The notes under the pieces: generated by a model
Database searches by the model: none
What the model was told of the DNA's origin: nothing
The model's input: only the letters and a program-made list of their open reading frames with translations
Origin: Pyrococcus horikoshii OT3
GTDB lineage: Archaea > Methanobacteriota_B > Thermococci > Thermococcales > Thermococcaceae
Assembly (NCBI RefSeq): GCF_000011105.1
Contig: NC_000961.1
Coordinates: 186,001 to 250,000 of the forward strand
Direction: 5' to 3'
DNA length: 64,000 nucleotides
Program-made: the position numbers and the translations under genes
Part shown: positions 57,181 through 64,000 of the stretch, piece after piece
How positions within the stretch are numbered: the first letter of the stretch is position 1
Layout: every line of letters starts with the position of its first letter

Positions 57181-58850
57181 TACCTTACCGAAATATCTAA
57201 TCTCTTTAACTTTATTTGTATTTGGTTTTCTTCTTCTACTTCCCTTATTGTCCTAACTATAGTGTCTATGGCCTTTCTCTTTATTTCTTCCTCACTAAAT
57301 GTTGACAGTACCCCAAAGAGACCCTCACTCTCAACCTTTGCTAAGCTAGCTTTTACAGATATCTCAATGCTATTCTCATGAGGTTCATGGTTTACATTTA
57401 TCCATCTTAAATTTGCATTTGGTATTGACTTAAGGTTTTCCTGTAGTTTCTTCCTGAGGGTTTCCATCGCTGAATCGATTCTGGGTTTTATCACTGTCTT
57501 TTCTATCTCTCTCTTTTTGTCTTCTAATAGGTAGCTAAGCTCCTCTATTCCGGCCTCTTTAAGCATTTTCTCAACTTCCTTCTCTATTTCCTTCTTTTTC
57601 TTAAGGATTTCAGCGGCTTTAGCTGAAAGTTCAGCGGCCGTTGGCTGTTTTAGTTCTACAGTTACGTTATTTATCCAAATATATTTTCCGACGATCTTAC
57701 TTAACTCTGAAGCATGTCTCTTGGCGAGAGAACTTATAATAGCCCGTAACTTTGGCTCATCTAGCTCTTTTGATTTTCCTTCAAGCTTAATATTAATTTC
57801 AAATTCTTTGACTCCTCCCAAAATTTCTAAGTCTAGGTTGTCCACTATAATCCCTTCATCTTCAATTTCCTTAAGTAAAGTTCTGGCAAAGCCCGTGAAA
57901 TACTGCTTAAACTTGGGATCTATCGTAAGATGAAGGTTCGGAGCTAGTTCGTGGGTTGGTGGTTTAGTTAGTTTCCATAGGGAAGTATCTTCCCTCTCCC
58001 TCTCTTCCATGGAGGTAACAACTTCACCGACGACAACGTTAACCTTTAGATCCTTGATTATTGGCTTTAAGTTTGTGCTTTTCATGATCTTTGGTATATG
58101 TTTGTTAATTAGGAATAATGCTCTTCTCTTTAAAACTTCTGGATTTCCATCATTGGCCGTTATGTAAAATTCTCCAATAAGGGAGACCGTTCCTTTTCCA
58201 ATTTCTGCATTTATTCTAGTAGCCCTTAGTTGGGCTCCTTTGAGTTGTCTATTGATATCTCCTTTCAAAAGATTAATGTACCCCATTAGTGCCTCTTTTA
58301 CTTTTCCTTCACTATCACCTTTGACGTTTATCGTGATCTCTTCAGGGATTTTGATTTCTTTTTCTTCCTTTATCTTCTCTGTTTCTCTTTCTATTTCTTT
58401 TATCTCCTTCTCCCTTGCTTCCCTCGCTTCAGTTATTGCTCCTTCTATAGTTTTTTTCGCTTCCCTCTTGAAGATCTCTTGAAGTGGAATGGCCGGGGTT
58501 TTTGAGAAAACCTCAATATTTTTGGCTAGTACCATTTTAAATGACTCATTATCTAGTGGATATAAGGTCGCTACTAATGGTAAGTCAGAAAGCTCTACAA
58601 ATTTTTTAAGAGCTTCTTCTCCATGGATTATCTCCTTCTTATTAAGGATTGTACATTCTATTGCAAGTATCCTTTTTTTATCCATTATCATATCTATGAT
58701 GTATTGTCCACTCTCATCCTTTCCAAAGATCCTTACATATGCACCCCTGATATTCGGGTCTCTAATATTCTCATTAATCAAATTAAGGACTTCTTCTCCA
58801 GATAGACAGACCTCATTTTCTATCTTTGGTTGAAGTCCTTGGATTTCCAT
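57180..58850 (-). CDS. DUF2226-like archaeal protein
   Basis: A 556-residue soluble protein with charged coiled-coil segments (around 140-180 and 420-470) between beta-rich regions; it looks like the archaeal DUF2226 family, though I hold that with only moderate confidence. It shows several repeats of an amphipathic strand-strand-helix unit, possibly a BON-like or POTRA-like domain (for example VNVVVGEVVTSM; ISVKASLAKVES). No catalytic motif. Start at ATG 58850, with GGTGAT upstream; ATG 58862 is in the leader. It begins two bases past a guide RNA at its 3' end. Function unknown. Confidence 0.65.
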   Translation of the reverse strand: MEIQGLQPKIENEVCLSGEEVLNLINENIRDPNIRGAYVRIFGKDESGQYIIDMIMDKKRILAIECTILNKKEIIHGEEALKKFVELSDLPLVATLYPLDNESFKMVLAKNIEVFSKTPAIPLQEIFKREAKKTIEGAITEAREAREKEIKEIERETEKIKEEKEIKIPEEITINVKGDSEGKVKEALMGYINLLKGDINRQLKGAQLRATRINAEIGKGTVSLIGEFYITANDGNPEVLKRRALFLINKHIPKIMKSTNLKPIIKDLKVNVVVGEVVTSMEEREREDTSLWKLTKPPTHELAPNLHLTIDPKFKQYFTGFARTLLKEIEDEGIIVDNLDLEILGGVKEFEINIKLEGKSKELDEPKLRAIISSLAKRHASELSKIVGKYIWINNVTVELKQPTAAELSAKAAEILKKKKEIEKEVEKMLKEAGIEELSYLLEDKKREIEKTVIKPRIDSAMETLRKKLQENLKSIPNANLRWINVNHEPHENSIEISVKASLAKVESEGLFGVLSTFSEEEIKRKAIDTIVRTIREVEEENQIQIKLKRLDISVR

Positions 58851-58972
58851 CTTCATCACCATTAGATATATATACCCTTAGATTTTCAGGATGATAAGTA
58901 GGAAAGTTAGGATTATTAAAAGAATACTCCAATGCCTAATATTTAAACATTATTGGTTATAGGTGGAGCGTC

Positions 58973-60439
58973 ATGAGGGTGTTAGTCCTTGGGGGAGGGG
59001 TGTTAGGGAGAGCTATAGCTGAAGCTTTAATTGGAGAATTTGATGTGACTGTGATAGAGAAGGATAGCATAAGGGCACAAGCTTTAGCTGAGAGTGGCCT
59101 TCAGGTTGTTCAGGGGGATTTTTCCTACACAGCAACCCTACTAAAGGCTCATATTGAGAGGGCTGACTTGATAATAATTACAACGATGGATGTTCAGACC
59201 ATTGCTAAGACGCTCCATGTCGTTAAGTCAAATAATAAGAACGCATCTGTTTTGATAATACTCCCCGAGGATAGATCTGTCGAGGACATAGAATCCGTAT
59301 TAAAAGAGGAGTATGAAATGGATGTGAAGATAGACTATGTGATAAATCCAAGAACTGCAATTGTAAAGAATGTAGTTGAAACGATAGAAAAAATAGGAGA
59401 AAAGAAGAATGCTCTTAAGTTGCTGAACAAGTTAAACGAAATAAAGGAGAAGACGGATACTCTGCTGATAGTTATGCATGACAATCCAGATCCCGATTGT
59501 ATGGCAAGTGCATCTGCCCTTGCAGTAATAGCCCAGAGCATTGGATTAAAGACTCAGATAGTTTATGGTGGGGATATAACCCATCATCAAAATAGGGCCA
59601 TGGTTAACGTTCTTGGAATGGAGTTTAGGAAGGTCTCCAGGGGAAGTTATGAGATAAAGAGGCATAAGGCCATCGCGATAGTGGATGCCCAACCGAATGG
59701 AAATATAACAATTCTTGATGAAGAGGATTTGAATAAGATTGAAATTATAATCGATCATCATCAGATACTTCAAAATTTAAGAGAGAAGTTGCCTCCTAAT
59801 TGTTTCGTAGATATAAGGACCGATGTCAATGCAACTTCTTCCATAATGGCCGAGTACCTCAAGGCCCTCGAAATACCGATAACTGAAACCCTCGCAACGG
59901 CCCTCTTCTATGGGATGTATATTGATACAAAAAAGTTCTCCAAGTTGAGTAGAGTTGACATAAATGCTATAGAGTTCCTGACTGGGAAAGTTAACTATGA
60001 GTTGCTAGATAAGATAGAGTTTCCAGATATAAGCACGGAAACTGCTGAAATATTAGCAAGGGCTATTTTAAACAGAAAAATATACAAGAATGTGATAATA
60101 AGTAACGTGGGATTTATAGCAAATAGGGATGCTATAGCTGAGGCAGCAGACTTCTTATTAAGGCTGGAGGGAATAACAACTGTACTAGTATTTGGAATAG
60201 TTGATGATAGGATAGAAATTTCAGCGAGAACTAGGGATGTTAGGGTCAACATAGGAAACGTCATGAAGGAAGCATTTGGAGAAATCGGAAGTGGAGGAGG
60301 TCATCCTCAGGCCGGTGGAGCTAGAATTCCACTTGGAATATTCAAGCTAGCAAGGGATAAGACATCCTTACTAAGGCTCGTTGAGGAGGCCATTACTGAG
60401 AAGTTCTTAGAAGCCCTCGGAATGAAGGAGGTTTCATGA
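58973..60439 (+). CDS. TrkA-N domain fused to DHH/DHHA1 phosphoesterase
   Basis: A 488-residue fusion. Residues 1-130 form a Rossmann TrkA-N (RCK) domain with GGGVLGRAIAE (7-17) and an acidic strand end (VIEKD). From about 165 there is a DHH phosphoesterase: DNPDPD at 170-175, IIDHHQ at about 262, and a C-terminal DHHA1 domain with GGGHPQAGGAR near 443. DHH members hydrolyse short RNA (nanoRNase) or cyclic dinucleotides (c-di-AMP). Fusion to an NAD(H)-binding domain suggests redox or nucleotide sensing; known in Thermococcales, role unproven. GGTGGAG precedes the ATG. First of a run with the next gene. Confidence 0.88.
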   Translation: MRVLVLGGGVLGRAIAEALIGEFDVTVIEKDSIRAQALAESGLQVVQGDFSYTATLLKAHIERADLIIITTMDVQTIAKTLHVVKSNNKNASVLIILPEDRSVEDIESVLKEEYEMDVKIDYVINPRTAIVKNVVETIEKIGEKKNALKLLNKLNEIKEKTDTLLIVMHDNPDPDCMASASALAVIAQSIGLKTQIVYGGDITHHQNRAMVNVLGMEFRKVSRGSYEIKRHKAIAIVDAQPNGNITILDEEDLNKIEIIIDHHQILQNLREKLPPNCFVDIRTDVNATSSIMAEYLKALEIPITETLATALFYGMYIDTKKFSKLSRVDINAIEFLTGKVNYELLDKIEFPDISTETAEILARAILNRKIYKNVIISNVGFIANRDAIAEAADFLLRLEGITTVLVFGIVDDRIEISARTRDVRVNIGNVMKEAFGEIGSGGGHPQAGGARIPLGIFKLARDKTSLLRLVEEAITEKFLEALGMKEVS

Positions 60440-60440
60440 T

Positions 60441-61967
60441 GTGAAGATCCTACTCGTTACGGGAAAACTTGCTGAACCAATTGTAAGAAAATATGGGAAG
60501 GGATGTGATGTTTTTGTAACCCCTGTAACAGTTGCGGCATTTTTAACTCCCAGGATGATAGCTGATTTCTTGGAGAAGGCCGGTGTAAAGGGTTATGACA
60601 TAATTCTGATTCCGGGTCTCGTTAGGGGATCCACAGAAATAATTGAGGAGAAAACGGGCATTCCAACATTCAAAGGTCCGAAAAATGCCATTGACTTACC
60701 GATTGTTCTAAAGGCAATAAAACAGGGATTTAAACTCAGTAAAACGATACCGGCTGATGAGCTATTCTCTAGGGATGCCCTAAGGAAAGTGGAGGACATA
60801 AGGAACAAAACTAAAAACAAATCTTACATAAGAAAGGCACTAAAAAAACCTTGGAACATTCTAGTTGGTTCCCTTCCCGTAGGTTTTGACTTTCCAGCTA
60901 GAATAATTGCTGAGATCGTTGATGCACCTAAACTATCCCTCGAGGGACTAGTAAAAAAAGCAAATTATTACCTTAGTGAAGGGGCCGATATTGTTGACAT
61001 TGGTATGGTAGCAGGGGAAACAAATGTTAAATTCTTAGATGTGATACCAGAGTTTAGGGAAGTTTTAGGTAGGGAAGTTCCAATATCCCTTGATTCTTTA
61101 AATGCTAAGGAGCTTGAAGCTGGCCTTGACTTCGTTGACATGATCCTTAGCGTAGACTGGAGCAATGTGGAGGACCTAGTTACCGACAAACCAGTAGTCT
61201 TAATTCCAACTGATATGAAAAATGGCTATTTTCCATTAAATCCCAGAGATAGGGTTGAATCTCTTGAAAAATTAAAGGAAAAAGCATTATCTCTTGGATA
61301 TAAAAGGATTATAGCTGATCTAATACTCGAGCATTATCCGGGATTCTCTAGATCAATAGTGGCCTTCTCCCTTTACAGGGATAGAAACAGGGAAGATATA
61401 ATGCTAGCTGGTGTGGGAAACGTTACTGAGATGACGGATGCTGACAGTCCTGGGATAAATGCCCTTCTCGCTGGAATAGCCAGCGAATTAAGGATCTCAA
61501 TGCTCTTGACAACTGAAGTAAGTAGGAAATGCACTGGATCCATTAGAGAGCTTAGAAGGGCTATTGACATGACGCTCTTGGGCGGTGTAAAGGATGTTGG
61601 TCTTAACTTACTTCTCTTAAAGGAGAAGAAAGATAAAGGATTGAGATTTGAGATTTCAAAAAATATCGTTGAGGCGAAGCGTAAAGAGGTAAAGCTTGAG
61701 GATACCTACTTTAGGATATTCGTGGATAATGGGAAGATATATGTAAATGCCTATAAGGGGATGAATCTTGTCATAACTATAGTCGGAAATGAACCCAATG
61801 AGATAATGGACACGATCCTTGACTATTTTTCGCTTTCTCCGAGACATGCTTTTTATCTTGGTAGGGAGCTAGAAAAGGCATATACTGCGTTAAAGCTTAG
61901 AAGATCTTATGCCCAGGAAGAAGAGCTTTTCAGGGATTTTTATACTAAAAAGATTTATAACCCTTAA
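60441..61967 (+). CDS. Dihydropteroate synthase-like protein (TIGR00284 type)
   Basis: A 508-residue protein with an N-terminal Rossmann-like domain (1-130, KILLVTGKLAEPIVRKYG), and a TIM-barrel pterin-binding domain (about 180-420) with GADIVDIGMVAGET and PISLDSLNAKE segments resembling dihydropteroate synthase, followed by a C-terminal domain with MTLLGG. Archaeal proteins of this type are believed to act in tetrahydropterin biosynthesis, which would tie in with the RFAP-synthase-like gene at 15579. Start is GTG 60441, eight bases after GGAGGT. One base separates the stop of the previous gene, so they are coupled. Confidence 0.85.
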   Translation: MKILLVTGKLAEPIVRKYGKGCDVFVTPVTVAAFLTPRMIADFLEKAGVKGYDIILIPGLVRGSTEIIEEKTGIPTFKGPKNAIDLPIVLKAIKQGFKLSKTIPADELFSRDALRKVEDIRNKTKNKSYIRKALKKPWNILVGSLPVGFDFPARIIAEIVDAPKLSLEGLVKKANYYLSEGADIVDIGMVAGETNVKFLDVIPEFREVLGREVPISLDSLNAKELEAGLDFVDMILSVDWSNVEDLVTDKPVVLIPTDMKNGYFPLNPRDRVESLEKLKEKALSLGYKRIIADLILEHYPGFSRSIVAFSLYRDRNREDIMLAGVGNVTEMTDADSPGINALLAGIASELRISMLLTTEVSRKCTGSIRELRRAIDMTLLGGVKDVGLNLLLLKEKKDKGLRFEISKNIVEAKRKEVKLEDTYFRIFVDNGKIYVNAYKGMNLVITIVGNEPNEIMDTILDYFSLSPRHAFYLGRELEKAYTALKLRRSYAQEEELFRDFYTKKIYNP

Positions 61968-61994
61968 TCTAACCTAAAATTTGAGGGAGAGAGT

Positions 61995-62171
61995 ATGCAA
62001 CCAAAAAAGAAAGTTAAAAACGAATTTGAGGAGGAAGAGGAGCTTTTGGAGGAGATGGAAGAGGATTGGATAGAAGAGGAGGAGTGGGAAGAGTGGGAGG
62101 AGGAAGATTGGGAAGAGGAAGATTGGCTCGAAGAGGATGAGGATTGGGAAGAGGAGGAAGATGAGTGGTGA
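61995..62171 (+). CDS. Small acidic Glu/Trp-rich protein
   Basis: A 58-codon gene on the plus strand, absent from ordinary length-filtered ORF lists. ATG at 61995 with GAGGGAGAGAG directly upstream. After a basic start (QPKKKVKN) the sequence is almost entirely Glu/Asp with seven Trp residues spaced regularly ([15 protein letters not shown]...). The stop (62169-62171) overlaps the start region of the NIP7-like gene by 11 bases, so translation is likely coupled. Such acidic low-complexity proteins may chaperone basic RNA-binding partners; this is inference. I have no family name. Confidence 0.72.
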
Positions 62172-62661
62172 GCTAAGGGTTAGAAGAGTTTCTTCCTGGG
62201 AGTTCGATCTAATTTTAAGGGAAGCTGAGAAGTACGGGGAACTTTCCCATGAATTTTTTTCCATAGTTGAGGGTGAGTATAGGGATGTTTACGCAGTCAA
62301 TGAGAGCGTTTGGAAGCTCGTGGAAAAGCTTCCACTTAAGCCTTATTCTCTGGGAACTTTTGTTGGAACTATAAGAGTAGATGATAACCTCGTTGAAAAA
62401 TTCTATCCAAATATAGAGTTCTTCTCCCTAGTGAAGGTTACGAAAAACTATGCTGTTCTTGGCCCAAAGGCATCTTTCCTGTTCACAACTGGAAAAGACG
62501 TCCCGAAAAGGGCAGTCAAGAAGCTTAACTGGCAGGGAAGTAGAAAGATACTAATCTACAATGATCTTGGAGATATAATAGGAATTGGCATGATAAATCC
62601 CAGGAATGATGAAAAGTTCATAAAAAACTTAAAAGATGTGGGAGAATTTTTAAGGCGTTAA
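62161..62661 (+). CDS. NIP7-like ribosome biogenesis PUA protein
   Basis: A 166-residue protein with an N-terminal alpha-beta domain ([12 protein letters not shown]... [12 protein letters not shown]) and a C-terminal PUA domain (about residues 90-160; [22 protein letters not shown]). It matches archaeal NIP7 homologues, which bind AU-rich RNA and act in 60S-type ribosome assembly in eukaryotes. Start at ATG 62161, following AGGAGGAAG; the ATG at 62137 lies within the acidic gene and is rejected. Convergent with the protease gene, with a four-base overlap. Confidence 0.9.
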
Positions 62662-63500
62662 TGCTTACCTTCCTGTTTCATTGGATATGGGACAAACTCT
62701 ACCGTTCCTCTTTGTCTTATAGGTTGCTTATAGAGTTCCATAAGAGCGTAAACTTCCTCTGGAACGTCAGTTGAAACGTTTAATCCTAGTTTCTTGGCTT
62801 CCTCTACGGTAATTGGATAATCATGAGTCCATCTTCCCTCAGTTAACACCTGGGCTAATTCCTTTGCCTTCTCCTCACCGTACTTATCCTTAAGGAGATT
62901 AAATATGAAATCCCTAACCTGCCTTATAGCCTTCTCTGCAACATCAGCTAGTATTAGGGTTTGATCATCGACTTTATCAACTCCCTTCTTTTCTACTGCT
63001 CTCACTATGCTAGGTGCTGGGTACTGGCCGAGTTGAGGATCAACAGGGCCTAGAACAGCATGAGGATCCATTATTATCTTATCAGCGGCCAGCGCTATGA
63101 GGGTTCCACCACTCATTGCATAGTGAGGGACTATAACCCTAGTTTCGGCGGGATGATCTTTTAGAGCTTTAGCTATCTGGGTTGCGGCTAAGACCAAACC
63201 TCCAGGAGTGTGAATTATCAGATCTATCGGCTTATCCTTTGGGGCCATCCTTATTGCCCTTAAAACTTCTTCACTGTCTTCGATGCTTATAAACCTGTAA
63301 ACTGGAATTCCAAAGAGGCCTATGCTTTCCTGCCTATGGATTAACGTTATAACAGTGGAGTTCCTTTTCCTGGCAAGCCTCTCTAATAACTTCTCCCTGG
63401 CCAGTTGTAGTTGTCTATACTGCATTTGAGGCCACAGCAAAAGGTACAAAAAGAGAAACCACCAAATTAAGGAACCTAGGAAACCACTAAGAGGATCCAC
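62658..63500 (-). CDS. ClpP-class membrane serine protease (SDH family)
   Basis: A 280-residue member of the ClpP/SppA-like serine dehydrogenase-type proteinase family (SDH_sah/DUF114). One N-terminal membrane span (residues 7-26), then a crotonase-fold domain: HTPGG (about 97) and AMSGGT with catalytic Ser near residue 126, followed by a lysine-containing segment. It probably cleaves membrane-associated peptides. The gene four bases downstream of the coiled-coil gene on the same strand suggests an operon with it. Confidence 0.85.
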
Positions 63501-63504
63501 TCTA

Positions 63505-64000
63505 TCACCCCTCTTCGAGAAGTCTTTCTAGTGCCTCCTTTGCGCTTCTAATGCCATTCTTTAGATTTTCGATCCTATTTTCAAGGACATTTATCTTCTC
63601 CTCAAGTCCTTTCTTCTCCTCTTCAAGTTCTCTTATTTTCTCTTCATAATCTTTTATCCTACCTTCAATTTCTCTGCTCTTCTCCTCGTATTCTTTTAGC
63701 TTTTCCTCCAGTTCTTCGACTTTCTTTGCTTTGGCTTCATATTCCATTAGCTTCACTTTACTTTCCTTGAGCTCTTTCTCTAACTCTTTCTTTTCTTTCT
63801 CCAATGTTTCAATTCTTTCTTTTAGTTCTTCAATTTCCTTCTTGGCTTTCTCTAGATTTTCAAGCTCTGTAGCCTCAAGCTTGGCTTTTACCTCTTCGAA
63901 TTCCTTCTTTAGTTTTTCATACTCTTTGAGTAGCTTTTCATACTCTTCCTTTGCAACTACCTCTTTTAGTCCTCCTTTTTCTATCATCTCTATAGTCTTT
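63505..64000 (-). CDS. Coiled-coil protein, 5' end beyond window
   Basis: The frame is open to the right edge; at least 160 residues from the in-frame ATG at 63987, but that ATG has no Shine-Dalgarno and the frame continues upstream (codons for Lys-Thr-Ile-Glu), so the gene is probably truncated. The sequence is one long coiled coil with heptads of Leu/Ile and heavy Glu/Lys (residues 15-150), like SMC- or tropomyosin-type rods. It ends four bases before the membrane protease gene. No enzymatic motif seen. Confidence 0.7.
   Translation of the reverse strand, partial: KTIEMIEKGGLKEVVAKEEYEKLLKEYEKLKKEFEEVKAKLEATELENLEKAKKEIEELKERIETLEKEKKELEKELKESKVKLMEYEAKAKKVEELEEKLKEYEEKSREIEGRIKDYEEKIRELEEEKKGLEEKINVLENRIENLKNGIRSAKEALERLLEEG

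Noticed and set aside
62137-62160. Longer NIP7 start at 62137.
   Set aside because: Lies within the acidic gene, gives an unlikely basic tail, and the ATG at 62161 has AGGAGG upstream.

Overview
The window is a stretch of hyperthermophilic archaeal chromosome from the Thermococcales, almost certainly Pyrococcus and most likely P. horikoshii. Evidence: archaeal-type genes (class I LysRS, RadA, proteasome beta, AglB oligosaccharyltransferase, NIP7, HVO_0476-type zinc ribbon), Shine-Dalgarno sites of the GGTGA/GGAGG type complementary to the 16S tail seen here, AT-rich protein genes beside a very GC-rich rRNA operon, a 172-residue RadA mini-intein of the size known for P. horikoshii, and numerous Pyrococcus-type C/D box guide RNAs. 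The species call is recognition from memory, not a database search.

Layout. 1-4.6 kb: 5'-truncated helicase, propylamine transferase, an Orc1/Cdc6-like AAA+ ATPase, two membrane proteins and a LEA-type protein. 4.6-9.83 kb: 16S, tRNA-Ala(TGC) and 23S, with no 5S, each rRNA bracketed by a long processing stem; the 23S stem holds a textbook bulge-helix-bulge. 9.87-26.2 kb: DUF2139 and DUF366 genes, a frameshifted minus-strand pseudogene, LysRS, a GHMP/RFAP-synthase-like gene with DUF1464 and iorB, two MFS transporters, AbrB-PhoU and PhoU-TrkA_C proteins, an asparaginase, a radical SAM protein and an orphan gene pair. 26.2-34.7 kb: purC/purF, AsnRS, a guide-RNA cluster, AglB, GlmS. 34.7-46.1 kb: secreted metallopeptidase, proteasome beta, TldD/PmbA pair, DUF257, ECF-S component, HAD/SLOG/site-2-protease operon, DUF92, MBL-fold hydrolase, zinc ribbon protein, DUF998. 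46.1-57.2 kb: RadA with intein, M20 peptidase, RlmF-like methyltransferase, CBS-zinc protein, a PUA/PAPS-reductase/ferredoxin fusion, AsnRS-related asparagine synthetase, phosphoribosyltransferase, methylmalonyl-CoA accessory genes and a PP-loop ATPase. 57.2-64 kb: DUF2226-like protein, TrkA-N/DHH fusion, dihydropteroate-synthase-like protein, a tiny acidic protein overlapping NIP7, and a membrane serine protease with a coiled-coil partner.

The most coherent hidden layer is RNA-guided rRNA modification. I find six C/D box guide RNAs with complete C, D', C' and D boxes and one H/ACA-like RNA, none of them obvious from protein ORFs. Three C/D RNAs have both guides complementary to the 23S rRNA in this same window (targets around 6783/6942, 7182/7234 and 9128/9155); a fourth has a 9-nt match near 7741. 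Most of them overlap or abut the 3' ends of protein genes, so that stop codons are read as part of the RUGAUGA or CUGA boxes. Other threads: asparagine metabolism is represented three times (AsnRS, AsnRS-derived asparagine synthetase, plant-type asparaginase), and the methylmalonyl-CoA branch has epimerase, chaperone GTPase and B12 subunit but not the large mutase subunit. No CRISPR array, insertion sequence or replication origin was seen.
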